Assembly (NCBI GenBank): GCA_018647275.1
Contig: JABGTH010000116.1
Coordinates: 1-6,224 of the forward strand
Length of the DNA: 6,224 bases
Reading direction: 5' to 3'
Origin: Paracoccaceae bacterium
GTDB taxonomy: Bacteria > Pseudomonadota > Alphaproteobacteria > Rhodobacterales > Rhodobacteraceae
Part shown: piece after piece, positions 1 through 5,668 of the stretch
Layout of the letters: every line of letters begins with the position of its first letter
Position numbering within the stretch: the stretch's first letter is position 1
Program-made: the position numbers and the translations under genes
Notes under the pieces: model-generated
Told to the model about the DNA's origin: nothing
Databases searched by the model: none
What the model saw: only the letters and a program-made list of their open reading frames with translations

Positions 1-42
1 AAGCAGTGCGATACAAAGCGTCAAAGGTTGAAATATATTCAC
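1..42 (-). CDS. lptA: LptA, periplasmic LPS transport protein (5' end only, cut by window edge)
   Basis: Only 14 codons are visible, starting at a GTG and reading MNIFQPLTLCIALL. This looks like the start of a secretory signal peptide: a short polar N-terminus running into a hydrophobic core. An in-frame TAA lies two codons before the GTG (48-46) and no ATG is available, so GTG is the only reasonable start. A GAG about 10 bases upstream, straddling the lptC stop, can serve as a weak ribosome-binding site. The gene begins 11 bases after lptC, and lptC-lptA is a conserved order in proteobacteria. LptA forms the periplasmic bridge that carries lipopolysaccharide from LptC to the outer-membrane LptDE. 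The identity rests on position plus the signal-like start, because no mature-protein sequence is visible. Confidence 0.66.
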   Translation of the reverse strand, partial: MNIFQPLTLCIALL

Positions 43-53
43 GGTTTATTATC

Positions 54-647
54 TCATTTGATTTTAGGATCGTATATCAGCTTCACACCATTTGTGAAAA
101 CCATTTGAACGGGGCTGTTCTCTTCGGGCGCATTTACCCACATGGTACCGGCCGTAAATTCCCCAATGGGCCCCACAGCAAATACTTTGTCAGGTGATGT
201 TACATTCAGTGATGTCATCCCTGAAATCAAGCGTTCTGAGTTGATTTCGTACCCACTGGATGTTTTGATAAAAACTTTTTCGGACAAAATGACAGTGTTT
301 TTTGCTATATCAATCACACCAGTATCTGACACGAACAGCAAGCGCCCCCCAGAGGTCCAGTCAATTTGACCGTAAACTGCGTTGGCTACGGTTATGCCAT
401 CCCCTTGACCCATAGCCATCTTTTCCGCGAATAGCGAAATTTCATCGCCGCGATCAGACGAACCATAAAAGACTGGGCTGGTGATTTGTTGGTCTTTCAG
501 CCTGTCGGCAATTTCGGCTTGGGCAAATGGGATCGAGGCCAGAGGATCAACATTTCGAGAAAGCAAGAACAGGGTGGACAACAAAGCCAGTGCCATCAAC
601 GGCAGTAAAATCTTTAACCAAACGATCATGCGTGAATAACGATCCAT
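54..647 (-). CDS. lptC: LptC, inner-membrane LPS export component
   Basis: This 197-residue protein has the usual LptC size (about 190 in E. coli) and architecture. A short cytoplasmic N-terminus is followed by one membrane segment at about residues 10-30 and a beta-rich periplasmic domain. The stretch at about 125-170 (VFIKTSSGYEINSERL, then SPDKVFAVGPIGEFTAG) is the typical LptC repeat in which a residue pair such as SG precedes a tyrosine and the strand ends in a G-P-x-G-x-x-x-A pattern. In the known system LptC sits on the LptB2FG ABC transporter and passes lipopolysaccharide to LptA. The ATG at 647 has TAGG seven bases upstream; a second Met at residue 7 would shorten the cytoplasmic tail and is less likely. 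It follows rnd by 32 bases and precedes lptA by 11, so the three are probably co-transcribed. Confidence 0.9.
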   Translation of the reverse strand: MDRYSRMIVWLKILLPLMALALLSTLFLLSRNVDPLASIPFAQAEIADRLKDQQITSPVFYGSSDRGDEISLFAEKMAMGQGDGITVANAVYGQIDWTSGGRLLFVSDTGVIDIAKNTVILSEKVFIKTSSGYEINSERLISGMTSLNVTSPDKVFAVGPIGEFTAGTMWVNAPEENSPVQMVFTNGVKLIYDPKIK

Positions 648-679
648 TCAGAGGCCTATCAATGTCGAATGCACTTTGT

Positions 680-1294
680 TCATGTATGCGCAAAAATGTC
701 GGTTTCGGACCACCCTAGTAGATCTAGGTTAGAACGAGCTGGAAGAAAATCAAAGCAGGATTGGGCAATTTCCATTCGCCCTTCGCGGACTAAACGTTTG
801 TTCAACGCTTCACGTAGGCGGTGAAGGTACAATACGTCCGACGCGGCATATTCCAATTGCGCATTACTAAGATTTGGGGCACCCCAATCGCTTGATTGCT
901 GATGTTTAGAAAGGTTCACTTCCAAAAGATCGTGCAGTAAATTTTTCAATCCATGGCGGTCGGTGTAGGTGCGTACTAATCGGCTGGCAATTTTCGTGCA
1001 ATAGACAGGTGCGGTTACAATACCAAAAGCATTCTGCATCGCAGCGATGTCAAATCGTCCATAGTGAAACAATTTTAAGACTTTTGGATTTGCCAGAATA
1101 GCGCACAAGTTAGGGGCATCTGATTGCCCTTTCATGATCTGCACCATGTGAGCATCTCCGTCACCAGCAGATAGTTGAACAACACATAAGCGGTCACGGT
1201 GCGGATGGAGTCCCATAGTTTCGCAATCAATGGCGACTTCAGGACCAAGGTCCAAATCATTGGGCAGGTCTGAAATATGAAGATAGTTTGTCAT
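680..1294 (-). CDS. rnd: RNase D-family 3'-5' exonuclease, short form without HRDC domains
   Basis: This 204-residue protein consists of a single DEDDy exonuclease domain. Exo I is IDCET (D23, E25), Exo II includes the GRFD segment (D82), and Exo III is YAASD (Y149, D153). These are the residues that bind the two catalytic metal ions. Such enzymes trim the 3' ends of tRNA precursors and other structured RNAs. E. coli RNase D is about 375 residues with two C-terminal HRDC domains; this protein ends soon after the nuclease fold, as in many alphaproteobacteria. I chose the ATG at 1294 because the family normally begins close to the LPNDLDLG segment. An in-frame ATG at 1333 would add 13 residues (MLLQRTNPRYSSD) that look unlike the family. 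Neither start has a good Shine-Dalgarno sequence. It lies between paaX and lptC; grouping with lptC and lptA suggests a housekeeping role unrelated to phenylacetate. Confidence 0.9.
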   Translation of the reverse strand: MTNYLHISDLPNDLDLGPEVAIDCETMGLHPHRDRLCVVQLSAGDGDAHMVQIMKGQSDAPNLCAILANPKVLKLFHYGRFDIAAMQNAFGIVTAPVYCTKIASRLVRTYTDRHGLKNLLHDLLEVNLSKHQQSSDWGAPNLSNAQLEYAASDVLYLHRLREALNKRLVREGRMEIAQSCFDFLPARSNLDLLGWSETDIFAHT

Positions 1295-1300
1295 ATCACT

Positions 1301-1328
1301 GCTATAGCGTGGGTTGGTCCGCTGTAAA
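1301..1328 (-). promoter_or_regulatory. Candidate sigma-70 promoter for rnd, placing the transcript start at the ATG
   Basis: Reading the minus strand, TTTACA (1328-1323, five of six matches to TTGACA) is followed after 16 bases by TATAGC (1306-1301, four of six matches to TATAAT). Six bases, AGTGAT, then separate the -10 hexamer from the rnd ATG at 1294, so transcription would begin at or next to the start codon. That would give a leaderless message and fits the absence of a Shine-Dalgarno sequence there. The match is by eye and the -10 is imperfect; a chance match is quite possible. Confidence 0.35.
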
Positions 1329-1342
1329 AGCATGGCTTTTAC
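1324..1342. repeat. 19-bp inverted repeat at the paaX stop and candidate rnd -35
   Basis: The arms GTAAAAGC (1324-1331) and GCTTTTAC (1335-1342) are exact reverse complements around the three bases ATG. The repeat covers the paaX stop codon (1341-1339) and overlaps the candidate -35 of rnd, a position suited to a repressor operator. It is not an intrinsic terminator: the stem is A+T rich and no run of T follows on the minus strand. An 8-bp inverted repeat with some short spacer is expected about once by chance in a window this size, so only its location makes it notable. Confidence 0.4.
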
Positions 1343-2118
1343 TCAAGCGAAATTTGGCCAAGGTCTGGTTTGGGAAGTTTACTTAACAAGGAACTTACCA
1401 GGCTTCTACAATCGTGACCAAGCCAGCCAGGTGAATATAAGTCTCTGGGCAGCTCTGGATGCTTCAAAACCAGTCTACGCCAGTTGTGGACGATTAAGCA
1501 TCGCAAGACCGCTGTGTCACGTGGTGTTATTAAAGCTGCCTGATCTACGGCATTCTGAACGCGCTGTAGAGCTTGGTGCAGTTCTGCGTAATCTTTTGCT
1601 AAGTCCTTTGGTTCAAACTGTTCGGCTAGCCAAGGAGGTAATGTTGTTGGCGAAAGAACCAACGCACCTTCGGGAGGCGTTGCATCCCTTGGTCCTAGGT
1701 ACACGCGTGGCATCAACTGGGCAAATCCTAGTTGCGCCATGGCTTTTCGCGAACGCGCTGATGTGCTGCCCATTATCAGCAGGTGCCAGTGTTTTGGCGC
1801 GTCATTTGGGTGGCCATAAATTCGGGGGCTGGCCGCAGAACTTTCTTTTCGCCCGCTCGCTGTTAGGCTGTGCAAACTGTTGCGTCCGCTTTTGACTGAA
1901 TTTATCCAACCGTCGTTGCGCAAACGGTGCAAGGCGACGCGGGTGGCTTCGGCCTTAATGCCAATATCTGACATCAGTACAGATAACACAGGCCCTTCGA
2001 TCACGTCCCCATCGTTTTGGGCAAGGTCCCCGAAAACAGTCACCAACAATGACCAAACGCGCTGATTTTTTAGCGTAGCCAGCGCCTCAACGGCGTCTGA
2101 AAGTGGTTTAGTAAGCAT
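1339..2118 (-). CDS. paaX: PaaX-family transcriptional regulator of phenylacetate catabolism
   Basis: This 259-residue protein has an N-terminal winged helix at about residues 20-98. The recognition region ATRVALHRLRNDGWI (58-72) is followed by a wing with KSGRNSLHSLTASG, as in PaaX proteins. The C-terminal PaaX domain contains the hallmark block WRRLVLKHPELP (213-224) followed by GWLG (231-234). E. coli PaaX represses the paa genes and is released by phenylacetyl-CoA, the substrate of the epoxidase encoded upstream. At 259 residues this one is shorter than the E. coli protein (about 316), with most of the difference in the middle and the C-terminal end. Its ATG lies inside the last codons of paaZ, an 11-base overlap, and no strong Shine-Dalgarno sequence precedes it (the nearest GAG is about 14 bases away). 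Translation therefore probably depends on ribosomes finishing paaZ. Being last in the paa block, it would form a feedback loop. Whether it represses or activates cannot be read from the sequence. Confidence 0.87.
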   Translation of the reverse strand: MLTKPLSDAVEALATLKNQRVWSLLVTVFGDLAQNDGDVIEGPVLSVLMSDIGIKAEATRVALHRLRNDGWINSVKSGRNSLHSLTASGRKESSAASPRIYGHPNDAPKHWHLLIMGSTSARSRKAMAQLGFAQLMPRVYLGPRDATPPEGALVLSPTTLPPWLAEQFEPKDLAKDYAELHQALQRVQNAVDQAALITPRDTAVLRCLIVHNWRRLVLKHPELPRDLYSPGWLGHDCRSLVSSLLSKLPKPDLGQISLE

Positions 2119-4123
2119 TCATTGTCAGTAGCTCGTATTCAGCCACAACCTCATCATTTTGATTGGTTAAAGTCACATGCCATCGCACCTCACCATATTC
2201 ATCATTGCGGGGTGTTTTGGCCTTAACGGTAATTTGAACCTTGATGTTATCACCCGCCTGAACTGGCTTCATAAAGCGTAAGTTATCAAGGCCCGTGTTC
2301 GCCAAAACAGGACCTGGATCAGGTTGGACAAACAATCCAGCGGCAAAGCTGATCAAAAGATAACCGTGCGCAACACGGCCTGGGAAAAACGGATTTGCTT
2401 TGGCAGCCTCTTCGTCCATGTGCGCGTAAAATGTGTCACCTGTGAAGTGTGCGAAAGTTTCGATATCTTCCAGCGTAATCTCACGTGACCTGCTGAGAAG
2501 GGTATCGCCCAATTCGATATCGTGGAACGTGCGCGTGAAGGGATGAGACTTGTCTGTTTGAATGCTTGCTTTTGGAATCCATTGGCCACCGATTGCGGTC
2601 AATATATCAGGACTGCCTTGGATTGCGGTGCGTTGCATATAATGCATCACTGCGCGTGTCCCACCCAACTCTTCGCCACCACCAGCGCGACCTGGACCGC
2701 CGTGAACCAAGTGGGGAAGGGGTGCGCCGTGGCCCGTTGCCTCGGCTATTGAATCGCGGTTGTTAAAATACAAGCGGCCATGAAACGCGCCTGATGCCAT
2801 TGCGATTTCGCGGGCCACATCGCCATCATGCGTGATGACGGAAGCAACAAGCGATCCCTTGCCTTTGTTTAACAATTCGGTCGCGTGACCCAAATCACGA
2901 TATTCCATGATAGTAGAAACAGGCCCAAAGGCCTCAGTATCGTGTACATGCTGTGCGGAATCAGGGTCGTCGCAACGGAAAACTATAGGCGGTAAATATG
3001 CCCCCTTGCTTTTGGACATTGCGTGGTTTTCGGGATCACCAATTACGCGCGTAGCTTCAGAACCGATTTTCGCGATCTTTTCCAAAACATCATTTTTCTG
3101 CGCGTTAGAGACCAGCGCACCCATTTTTGTACCTTCTTCACGGGGATCGCCAAGGGTAATGTTGGCTAGACGCTTACCAAGTGTTTCGATGAACGCATCA
3201 CTGGTGCCTTGTGGCACCAAAACGCGCCGAATTGCAGTACATTTTTGACCAGCTTTGGTGGTCATCTCGCGCTGCACTTCTTTTACGAATAAATCAAATT
3301 CGGGTGTTCCGACTTGCGCATCTGGACCCAAAACAGACGCGTTTAGACTGTCTTGTTCAGCTGTAAAGCGGATTGAATTACGCAAGATATTTTCGTTGCC
3401 ACGCAGTTTTAATGCGGTGTTAGCCGATCCTGTAAAGGTGACGACATCTTGCAAATCAAGGTGATCTAACATGTCTCCAATACCACCAGACACTAACTGC
3501 AGCACGCCCTTAGGCAGCAGTCCACTGTCTAACATAATCCGCACGCAAGCCTCAGTCACATAGCAGGTTGCAGTGGCTGGTTTGATAATCGCAGGCATTC
3601 CTGCAAGGAGGGTAGGGGCCAGTTTTTCCAACATGCCCCATACAGGAAAGTTGAATGCGTTTATATTTACCGCAACGCCTTGAAGTGGGGTGCATATGTG
3701 GCGCCCCATAAAGGTGCCATTTCGGCTCAACTGTTCTGGTGGTCCATCCAGATAGATCTGTGCGTCGGGCAGGTCGCGCCGCCCTTTAGAGGCATAGACC
3801 AACACTGTGCCAATGCCGCCATCCACATCAACAAGGTGGTCGGCTTGTGTTCCACCGGTGTTGAACGATAACTGATACAGCTCTTCACGATGTTCACGTA
3901 GGTGCAAGGCAAGCGCTTTGAGCATTTTGGCACGGTCATGAAATGTCATTGCTCGCAATGCTGGACTGCCGATTTCGCGGCCGTATGCAAGCATGCCCTG
4001 AACATCTAAGGTACCGTTTCCGGCTTGTCCGATGACCTCTCCTGTTAGGGCACTTTCAATTGGGCGCGTATCTGCGGACGGGGCGATCCATTGACCAGCG
4101 GCAAAGGAATGAACGTTCAGCAT
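2108..4123 (-). CDS. paaZ: PaaZ, bifunctional oxepin-CoA hydrolase and 3-oxo-5,6-dehydrosuberyl-CoA semialdehyde dehydrogenase
   Basis: This cytoplasmic enzyme hydrolyses the oxepin ring of oxepin-CoA and oxidises the open-chain aldehyde to 3-oxo-5,6-dehydrosuberyl-CoA, which then enters beta-oxidation. Its 671 residues match full-length PaaZ (681 in E. coli). The N-terminal aldehyde dehydrogenase domain (about 1-515) has the catalytic-site NAFNFP (N158), the cofactor-binding KPAT (K181), FTGS (230-233), the general base E256 and the nucleophile C295 in GQKCTAIRR; E256 and C295 fall at the same numbers as in E. coli PaaZ. The C-terminal MaoC-type hydratase domain (about 530-671) has the dyad D563 and H568 in TGDTFYAHMD, then the PGRVAHGYL segment (581-589). 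Both active sites therefore look intact. The start at 4123 has TAAGGA six bases upstream. It follows paaE by 9 bases and overlaps paaX by 11. There is no sign of truncation or frameshift. Confidence 0.97.
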   Translation of the reverse strand: MLNVHSFAAGQWIAPSADTRPIESALTGEVIGQAGNGTLDVQGMLAYGREIGSPALRAMTFHDRAKMLKALALHLREHREELYQLSFNTGGTQADHLVDVDGGIGTVLVYASKGRRDLPDAQIYLDGPPEQLSRNGTFMGRHICTPLQGVAVNINAFNFPVWGMLEKLAPTLLAGMPAIIKPATATCYVTEACVRIMLDSGLLPKGVLQLVSGGIGDMLDHLDLQDVVTFTGSANTALKLRGNENILRNSIRFTAEQDSLNASVLGPDAQVGTPEFDLFVKEVQREMTTKAGQKCTAIRRVLVPQGTSDAFIETLGKRLANITLGDPREEGTKMGALVSNAQKNDVLEKIAKIGSEATRVIGDPENHAMSKSKGAYLPPIVFRCDDPDSAQHVHDTEAFGPVSTIMEYRDLGHATELLNKGKGSLVASVITHDGDVAREIAMASGAFHGRLYFNNRDSIAEATGHGAPLPHLVHGGPGRAGGGEELGGTRAVMHYMQRTAIQGSPDILTAIGGQWIPKASIQTDKSHPFTRTFHDIELGDTLLSRSREITLEDIETFAHFTGDTFYAHMDEEAAKANPFFPGRVAHGYLLISFAAGLFVQPDPGPVLANTGLDNLRFMKPVQAGDNIKVQITVKAKTPRNDEYGEVRWHVTLTNQNDEVVAEYELLTMNAY

Positions 4124-4129
4124 GTTGTG

Positions 4130-4135
4130 TCCTTA
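4130..4135 (-). promoter_or_regulatory. Ribosome-binding site of paaZ overlapping the paaE stop codon
   Basis: TAAGGA lies six bases before the paaZ ATG, and its TAA is the stop codon of paaE. It is the clearest Shine-Dalgarno match in the window. It confirms the paaZ start at 4123 and suggests that ribosomes ending paaE reload directly on paaZ. Confidence 0.8.
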
Positions 4136-5197
4136 ATGTTGGTCGTAATTGACGCTTAACGTGTCTGACAATGCGTAGCACTGGCAGGTTAAAACGTAAC
4201 CAGCTTCGACCTCGTAATCTTCAAGCGCGTGATTGCTTAGCATCTCGTACTCACCCTCGGTTACCTTGGCGATACAGGTGGAACAAACGCCTGCCTTGCA
4301 CGCGAATGGCGCATCAAGGTTGTTTGCCAAAGCGGCTTCCAGAACGGACTGATCCTTTGGCATCTTGAAGGTGTAATCCGCACCTTCAAACGTTACGGTT
4401 GCATCGGTGCCTTTGCTGCCTTCGGCGCGTTCTGAAATCGCTTGTTTCGCGAGGCGCCCTTGTTGGCCAGCGCCAAACAATTCGAACTTGATCTGACTGT
4501 CGTCCAAGCCATGGGATCTTAACGCTTCAACAATGCCAAGCATCATGGGTTCAGGGCCACAGATGAATGCTGTATCGACAGCTTTGATATCAACCCAAGT
4601 TTGAAACAACGCGGCGCATTTTTCTTGATCGACACGCCCGCTGAATAGGTCAATGTCTTGGCCTGTTTCGAGGACATGGATGATCGTGAGGCGTTGCATG
4701 TAGACGTTTTTTAGCGCCTCCAGTTCTTCACGAAACATTATCGTACCAACCGCGCGGTTGGCGTATATCAGCGTGAATGCACTGTCTGGTTCGCGGGTCA
4801 GGACAGTTTTCAGTATCGAAAGAACGGGTGTCACACCTGATCCGCCAGCGAAACCAAGATAGTTTTTCGCCTTTTCAGGCTCGATTTTTGTATGGAATTT
4901 GCCCATTGGCGGCATTGCATTCAGTGTGTCGCCAACTTGCAATTCAGTGTTGGCAAAAGAAGAGAACGCACCGCCATCAACGCGCTTTACACCGACTTGT
5001 ATTTTGCCGTCATCAAGACCTGCGCAGATCGAATAATTACGACGGAGTTTAGTCCCGTCAAAGTCCCGTTCAAAGGTCAGGTATTGGCCTTGTATAAAAG
5101 CAAAGTCCTCAGAATTTTCAGGTTCCAATGTCAGGACAACCGCATCGCGTATAGTGCGGTGAATGTCTGTGACGCGAAGGGGAAGGAATGTGGACAT
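4133..5197 (-). CDS. paaE: PaaE, reductase subunit of the phenylacetyl-CoA 1,2-epoxidase
   Basis: PaaE takes electrons from NAD(P)H and passes them through FAD and a 2Fe-2S cluster to the di-iron PaaA subunit, which epoxidises phenylacetyl-CoA. The 354 residues show the class IA reductase order. An FAD domain has RNYS (53-56). A nucleotide-binding domain has GGSGVTP (118-124) and CGPEPMM (213-219). A C-terminal plant-type ferredoxin domain (about 266-354) has cluster ligands C300, C305, C308 (CKAGVCSTC) and C338 in VLTCQC. C340 is an extra cysteine next to the fourth ligand. Length and domain order match E. coli PaaE (356). It starts three bases after the paaD stop with no convincing Shine-Dalgarno sequence, so translation is probably coupled to paaD. 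The fully coding context and the PaaD and PaaC neighbours separate it from other ferredoxin-linked reductases. Confidence 0.96.
   Translation of the reverse strand: MSTFLPLRVTDIHRTIRDAVVLTLEPENSEDFAFIQGQYLTFERDFDGTKLRRNYSICAGLDDGKIQVGVKRVDGGAFSSFANTELQVGDTLNAMPPMGKFHTKIEPEKAKNYLGFAGGSGVTPVLSILKTVLTREPDSAFTLIYANRAVGTIMFREELEALKNVYMQRLTIIHVLETGQDIDLFSGRVDQEKCAALFQTWVDIKAVDTAFICGPEPMMLGIVEALRSHGLDDSQIKFELFGAGQQGRLAKQAISERAEGSKGTDATVTFEGADYTFKMPKDQSVLEAALANNLDAPFACKAGVCSTCIAKVTEGEYEMLSNHALEDYEVEAGYVLTCQCYALSDTLSVNYDQH
4746..4761. repeat. Perfect 16-bp palindrome inside paaE
   Basis: CCAACCGCGCGGTTGG reads identically on both strands. It lies within the codons for the ANRAVG part of YANRAVGTIMF, a segment of the reductase nucleotide-binding domain that is common in PaaE proteins. 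It is a perfect dyad with no spacer, but protein constraint may explain most of it. No promoter is visible around it. Confidence 0.3.
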
Positions 5198-5200
5198 AGG

Positions 5201-5668
5201 TCAGATACACTTAAAATAATCGAAGGGTTCAAGGCAGTCTGTACAGCGCCATTGTGCTTTACAGGGGGTTGATCCGAATTGGCTGATCTTCTCAACTTGC
5301 GCGGATTTACACCGGGGGCATTGTGTGGGTCCACCTGCCGTTTGTGGCGGTGCGATGCCATAATTTTCAAGCTTTGCTTTGCCCTTTTCAGACAGCCAAT
5401 CGGTGGTCCATGCAGGTGAAAGTTGACGTTTCAAAGTAACCTTTTTGATCCCGTGATCATTCAAAGCAGTTTCAATATCTAAGTTGATAATGCGCGTTGC
5501 GGGGCAACCAGAATAGGTAGGTGTGACTATCACTTCCAACACATCGTTCAGCCAAGCAACACCGCGAATGATTCCTAAATCGACCAGCGAAATTACGGGA
5601 ATCTCTGGATCGGGCACAGCATCTAACCACTCCCAAACTTGATCAATAGATGGTTTGGTCATCACCAT
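5201..5668 (-). CDS. paaD: PaaD (PaaJ), MIP18-family factor for the phenylacetyl-CoA epoxidase
   Basis: This 155-residue protein is close to E. coli PaaD (about 165). The N-terminal MIP18/DUF59 domain (about 6-100) carries VPDPEIP (18-24) with the DPE motif, LVDLGIIR (28-35) and TYSGCPA (51-57) with the conserved C55. The C-terminus is a zinc-ribbon-like module with CPRC (117-120) and CTDC (142-145), plus C136 in FGSTPCKA and C154 in the FDYFKCI ending that is typical of PaaD. The family is linked to Fe-S cluster assembly. PaaD is needed for the epoxidase in cells but is not a subunit of the purified catalytic complex; the usual inference is that it matures the cluster of PaaE or the metal site of PaaA. 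It overlaps the paaC stop by 7 bases (ATGGTGA). A second ATG two codons in, at 5662, is an alternative start; GGA six bases before the first favours 5668 slightly. Confidence 0.95.
   Translation of the reverse strand: MVMTKPSIDQVWEWLDAVPDPEIPVISLVDLGIIRGVAWLNDVLEVIVTPTYSGCPATRIINLDIETALNDHGIKKVTLKRQLSPAWTTDWLSEKGKAKLENYGIAPPQTAGGPTQCPRCKSAQVEKISQFGSTPCKAQWRCTDCLEPFDYFKCI

Noticed and set aside
1292..1333. ATG at 1333 as the start of rnd
   Set aside because: It would add 13 residues before the point where the family normally begins and has only a weak GAG nine bases upstream; kept only as an alternative.
1324..1342. The inverted repeat as an intrinsic terminator for the paa operon
   Set aside because: The stem is A+T rich with a three-base loop, includes the paaX stop, and is followed on the minus strand by AGCGGACC, not a T-tract.
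1314..1895. A 193-codon open frame on the plus strand opposite paaX and the start of rnd
   Set aside because: It lies fully antisense to a well-recognised regulator, has no ribosome-binding site, and its translation resembles no family and lacks a clear fold pattern. It is a shadow of paaX codon use.
2907..3248. A 113-codon plus-strand open frame opposite paaZ
   Set aside because: It is antisense to the conserved dehydrogenase domain; its serine- and cysteine-rich translation is typical of a reversed coding strand.
4892..5272. A 126-codon plus-strand open frame opposite paaE and paaD
   Set aside because: It is antisense to two confident genes and crosses their boundary, with no family resemblance and no upstream signals.
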